Shown one piece after another: positions 62,176-64,000 of a DNA stretch of 64,000 bases. A program made the translations under genes and the position numbers. Numbering within the stretch: position 1 is the stretch's first letter; every line of letters begins with the position of its first letter. The DNA is taken from contig JAQVCM010000011.1 of the NCBI GenBank assembly GCA_028689775.1, positions 1-64,000 on the forward strand. Reading direction: 5' to 3'. Origin of the DNA: Crocinitomicaceae bacterium. Its GTDB lineage: Bacteria; Bacteroidota; Bacteroidia; Flavobacteriales_D; Crocinitomicaceae. The notes under the pieces were generated by a model, which saw nothing but the letters and a program-made list of their open reading frames with translations, was not told the origin of the DNA and made no database searches.

Positions 62176-62825
62176 TGAAGTCCACTATTTCGATTTCATT
62201 GGTGCTTAAAGTTCTCATTTATAGCTTTTTGATCTACTTTATATATTTATTGGCTTTAATTACAGCGCAATACATTCCAGTAAAGTACGACATCGCTTTT
62301 CTGAATATCAAGCAAGACGAGATTCAATTGACGCATTATAAATTGGCTTTTTTTAGTCACGTTTATTCCAGTATTTTCATTATTGTGCTTGGTTTAACGC
62401 AGTTTTCAAAGACAATCCGAACACGTTTTGGATTGATCCATAAAATCAGCGGAAAATCATATATCGCATTGGTTCTATTGCTTGCAAGTCCATCCGGATT
62501 GGTGATGGCTTTCTATGCAAATGGTGGCTTGATTCCACAAATTTCATTTTCTATTTTAGCGATTCTGTGGTTTCTGTTTACTTTAAAAGCATTGCTATAT
62601 ATCAAAGCAAGAAATTTTCAAAAACACCGAGCTTTTATGATTCGAAGTTATGCCTTAACTTTATCAGCAATCAGTTTGCGACTTTTTAAATTTGGAATTG
62701 TTTCTATCTTTGAATTACCGCCAATGGATACGTACAAAATCATTTCCGTGCTGAGTTGGACCATAAATTTAATAATTGCGGAGTTGATCATTCGAAAATT
62801 ACATCAGCAGAAAACAAACGAGTAA
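62172..62825 (+). CDS. DUF2306 family membrane protein
   Basis: 217 residues with about six membrane helices. LAFFSHVYSSIFIIVLGLTQFS and GLIHKISGKSYIALVLLLASPSGLVMAFYANGG are typical of the DUF2306 family, whose conserved His (in SHVYSS and HKISGK) may bind a metal or heme; NFQKHRAFMIRSYALTLSAISLR completes the pattern. Function is unknown. Coupled to the YARHG lipoprotein by overlap. Confidence 0.8.
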   Translation: MMKSTISISLVLKVLIYSFLIYFIYLLALITAQYIPVKYDIAFLNIKQDEIQLTHYKLAFFSHVYSSIFIIVLGLTQFSKTIRTRFGLIHKISGKSYIALVLLLASPSGLVMAFYANGGLIPQISFSILAILWFLFTLKALLYIKARNFQKHRAFMIRSYALTLSAISLRLFKFGIVSIFELPPMDTYKIISVLSWTINLIIAELIIRKLHQQKTNE

Positions 62826-62826
62826 A

Positions 62827-63366
62827 ATGACTAAGAAAGATCTTTTCAGAATAATCATCAAACTATTTGGTTTGTATGTTTTAATGAGTGCCTTGGTGGT
62901 CTTGTCACAAGCCGTCATCACATTAATTTATGCGTATCAGTATGAATCTGAAAACGTACGTTTTTCACTTGCTTTACTTTTACTGCTGTCGTTGATTTCT
63001 TATCTCTTTTTATTCAAATCCGATTCAATCATTCATTTACTCAAGCTCGAAAAAGGCTTTGATACAGATCAAGGTACATTGAATAATTTTAGTCAAAATT
63101 CAATCATTCAACTCGGCTTAATCATTATTTCCTGTTACTTTATACTTCTAAACGTACCGATTTTGCTAACCAATCTTTTCTACATTTTTAAAGATAGTGT
63201 TCAAAAAACTGGTCTCTCATCGCTCATCGATGTGATGAATCCAGCACTGGGAAATTACTACGATTTGACAATCTCTGGATTGCAAATTGCAATGGGAGTG
63301 ATCATCTTGATGAATAAAACCAAATTGGCAAGCAGAATTGAGAACATGAACAAACCTGTTTCATAA
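62827..63366 (+). CDS. Membrane protein of unknown function
   Basis: 179 residues with about four helices (LFGLYVLMSALVVLSQAVITLI, FSLALLLLLSLISYLFLF, IIQLGLIIISCYFILLNVPILL, ISGLQIAMGVIILM). A soluble loop near residue 80 holds the polar remainder. Starts one base after the DUF2306 stop, so it belongs to the same operon. No family recognised. Confidence 0.65.
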   Translation: MTKKDLFRIIIKLFGLYVLMSALVVLSQAVITLIYAYQYESENVRFSLALLLLLSLISYLFLFKSDSIIHLLKLEKGFDTDQGTLNNFSQNSIIQLGLIIISCYFILLNVPILLTNLFYIFKDSVQKTGLSSLIDVMNPALGNYYDLTISGLQIAMGVIILMNKTKLASRIENMNKPVS

Positions 63367-63367
63367 A

Positions 63368-64000
63368 ATGAATCAATATATTTACAAACATTTTAAAATT
63401 TTTCTAGGTCTATTTACCTTCATAGCACTGACGAGTGTCACACAATTTTGGTATATTTCTCTTCTTTCGATCAGTTTTTTCCTTTGGAACCTATTCAACG
63501 AAAAAAGAAATCTCGCTTTTGTTATTGTTCTTTTGATTCTGACATTTTTTTTACTGGTCTTTAATCACAAAGTACTTATGCCAACAAATAAATGGGGAGA
63601 AAAAGTTCGTGCAGAATGGAACAAAATAGGCTATGATCCTTCTCGTGTAGAAGCTGCGCAAGAAAAAATAAATGTTTTAAATAAACTGATTGAAAGATAT
63701 AGAGACACGTATGCATTTTATCCAAATTCACTGAATGACCTGGGAGAAATTTATCTTTTAGAAACAGATAATTCTTATCGGATGATGCAGACAGACGGAC
63801 AAACAGGTGGCATTCCATTTCATTATCAAAAGATTGGTTTAGATAAGTTTCATCTTGCTGGAGTTGGCGAAGACGGAATCATTTTTACACGTGACGACAT
63901 GTTTCCTCAAATATCTAAAACGCAAGAAGAAACAACTGGTTTGACTGATTACTCGCTTAAATCTTTCACGTATGAAGAAATGGAAAGCGAAATGAAATTA
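63368..64000 (+). CDS. Membrane-anchored protein, unknown function (partial, runs off the window)
   Basis: Open from ATG 63368 to the window end (211 codons so far). Two or three N-terminal helices (IFLGLFTFIALTSVTQFWYISLLSISFFLW, LAFVIVLLILTFFLLVF) precede a soluble domain, which after KVRAEWNKIGYDP contains YRDTYAFYPNSLNDLGEIY, a pattern like the pilin-type extracellular domains of pseudopilin-related proteins (a few-residue match, not firm). It starts one base after the previous stop and belongs to the 61.2-64 kb operon. Confidence 0.6.
   Translation, partial: MNQYIYKHFKIFLGLFTFIALTSVTQFWYISLLSISFFLWNLFNEKRNLAFVIVLLILTFFLLVFNHKVLMPTNKWGEKVRAEWNKIGYDPSRVEAAQEKINVLNKLIERYRDTYAFYPNSLNDLGEIYLLETDNSYRMMQTDGQTGGIPFHYQKIGLDKFHLAGVGEDGIIFTRDDMFPQISKTQEETTGLTDYSLKSFTYEEMESEMKL

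Noticed and set aside
63576-63818. Minus-strand 80-codon frame at the right end
   Set aside because: It is the complement of the partial plus-strand gene at 63368-64000, which continues an operon with 1-4 base junctions.
1-64000. tRNA, rRNA, riboswitch or replication origin
   Set aside because: I looked for T-loop GTTCGA-type signatures, rRNA segments, classic riboswitch cores and DnaA-box clusters in the spacers and found none that I could support; a covariance-model scan would be the decisive test.

Overview
This window looks like chromosome of a low-GC member of the Bacteroidota, most likely a flavobacterium of the Fluviicola/Crocinitomicaceae type. Evidence: two type IX secretion (T9SS) genes (porQ and porX), a secreted protein with a T9SS C-terminal sorting domain, promoter -7 boxes of the Bacteroidota form TAnnTTTG, a fused DAHP synthase-chorismate mutase, an OstA-like protein encoded behind purA, and many signal peptides ending in FAQ or SQ. 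The species assignment is inference. I saw no rRNA, tRNA or CRISPR array.

Layout. 0.4-38.4 kb is mostly core genome: a metallophosphoesterase, porQ-cmk, an UPF1-like helicase, a Gcr-family membrane protein, a NatAB-type ABC exporter, alanine dehydrogenase, tsaE-porX with a divergent HD phosphohydrolase, a secreted alpha/beta hydrolase, a broken GLUG/T9SS surface protein, an SDR enzyme, a fur-STAS-purA-ostA operon, dapD, a pseudo-DEAD-box/MazG/dtd/rsgA run, a tightly overlapping response regulator-tsaB-DAHP synthase/chorismate mutase-aroA operon, prs-rplY, a CoA-transferase and a DEAD-box helicase. 39-47 kb is a redox and stress region: DoxX, nitroreductase, AraC regulator, a FrnE-like DsbA lipoprotein, cupin, glutathione peroxidase-OhrR, then rlmF. 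47.7-52 kb holds secreted and membrane proteins (SUMF1, TPR, GT-C-like, beta-barrel). 52-55.3 kb is an accessory junction: a truncated efflux outer-membrane gene, a tandem repeat array, and one long ORF joining an endonuclease-like domain, an HTH and a C5-cytosine methyltransferase. 55.3-64 kb is a run of small, mostly unknown secreted, lipoprotein and membrane genes, all on the plus strand; the last runs off the window.

Intergenic DNA is unusually rich in repeats. There is a ~205 bp MITE-like element with terminal inverted repeats and 5-bp target duplications (three full copies and one remnant). A composite family carries paired GGCTAAAGCC hairpins and a terminal 14-bp hairpin whose stem covaries between two loci. 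There are also octamer arrays, an 80-bp tandem repeat, and a ~60 bp dispersed repeat often followed by a palindrome.

Most notable: the restriction-like fusion ORF, the MITE family, a textbook terminator lying inside the signal-peptide codons of ostA, a shared palindrome over the -7 boxes of the DoxX and glutathione peroxidase-OhrR promoters, and two probable gene disruptions (an in-frame TGA in the GLUG protein; an A6 tract frameshift in a lipoprotein).
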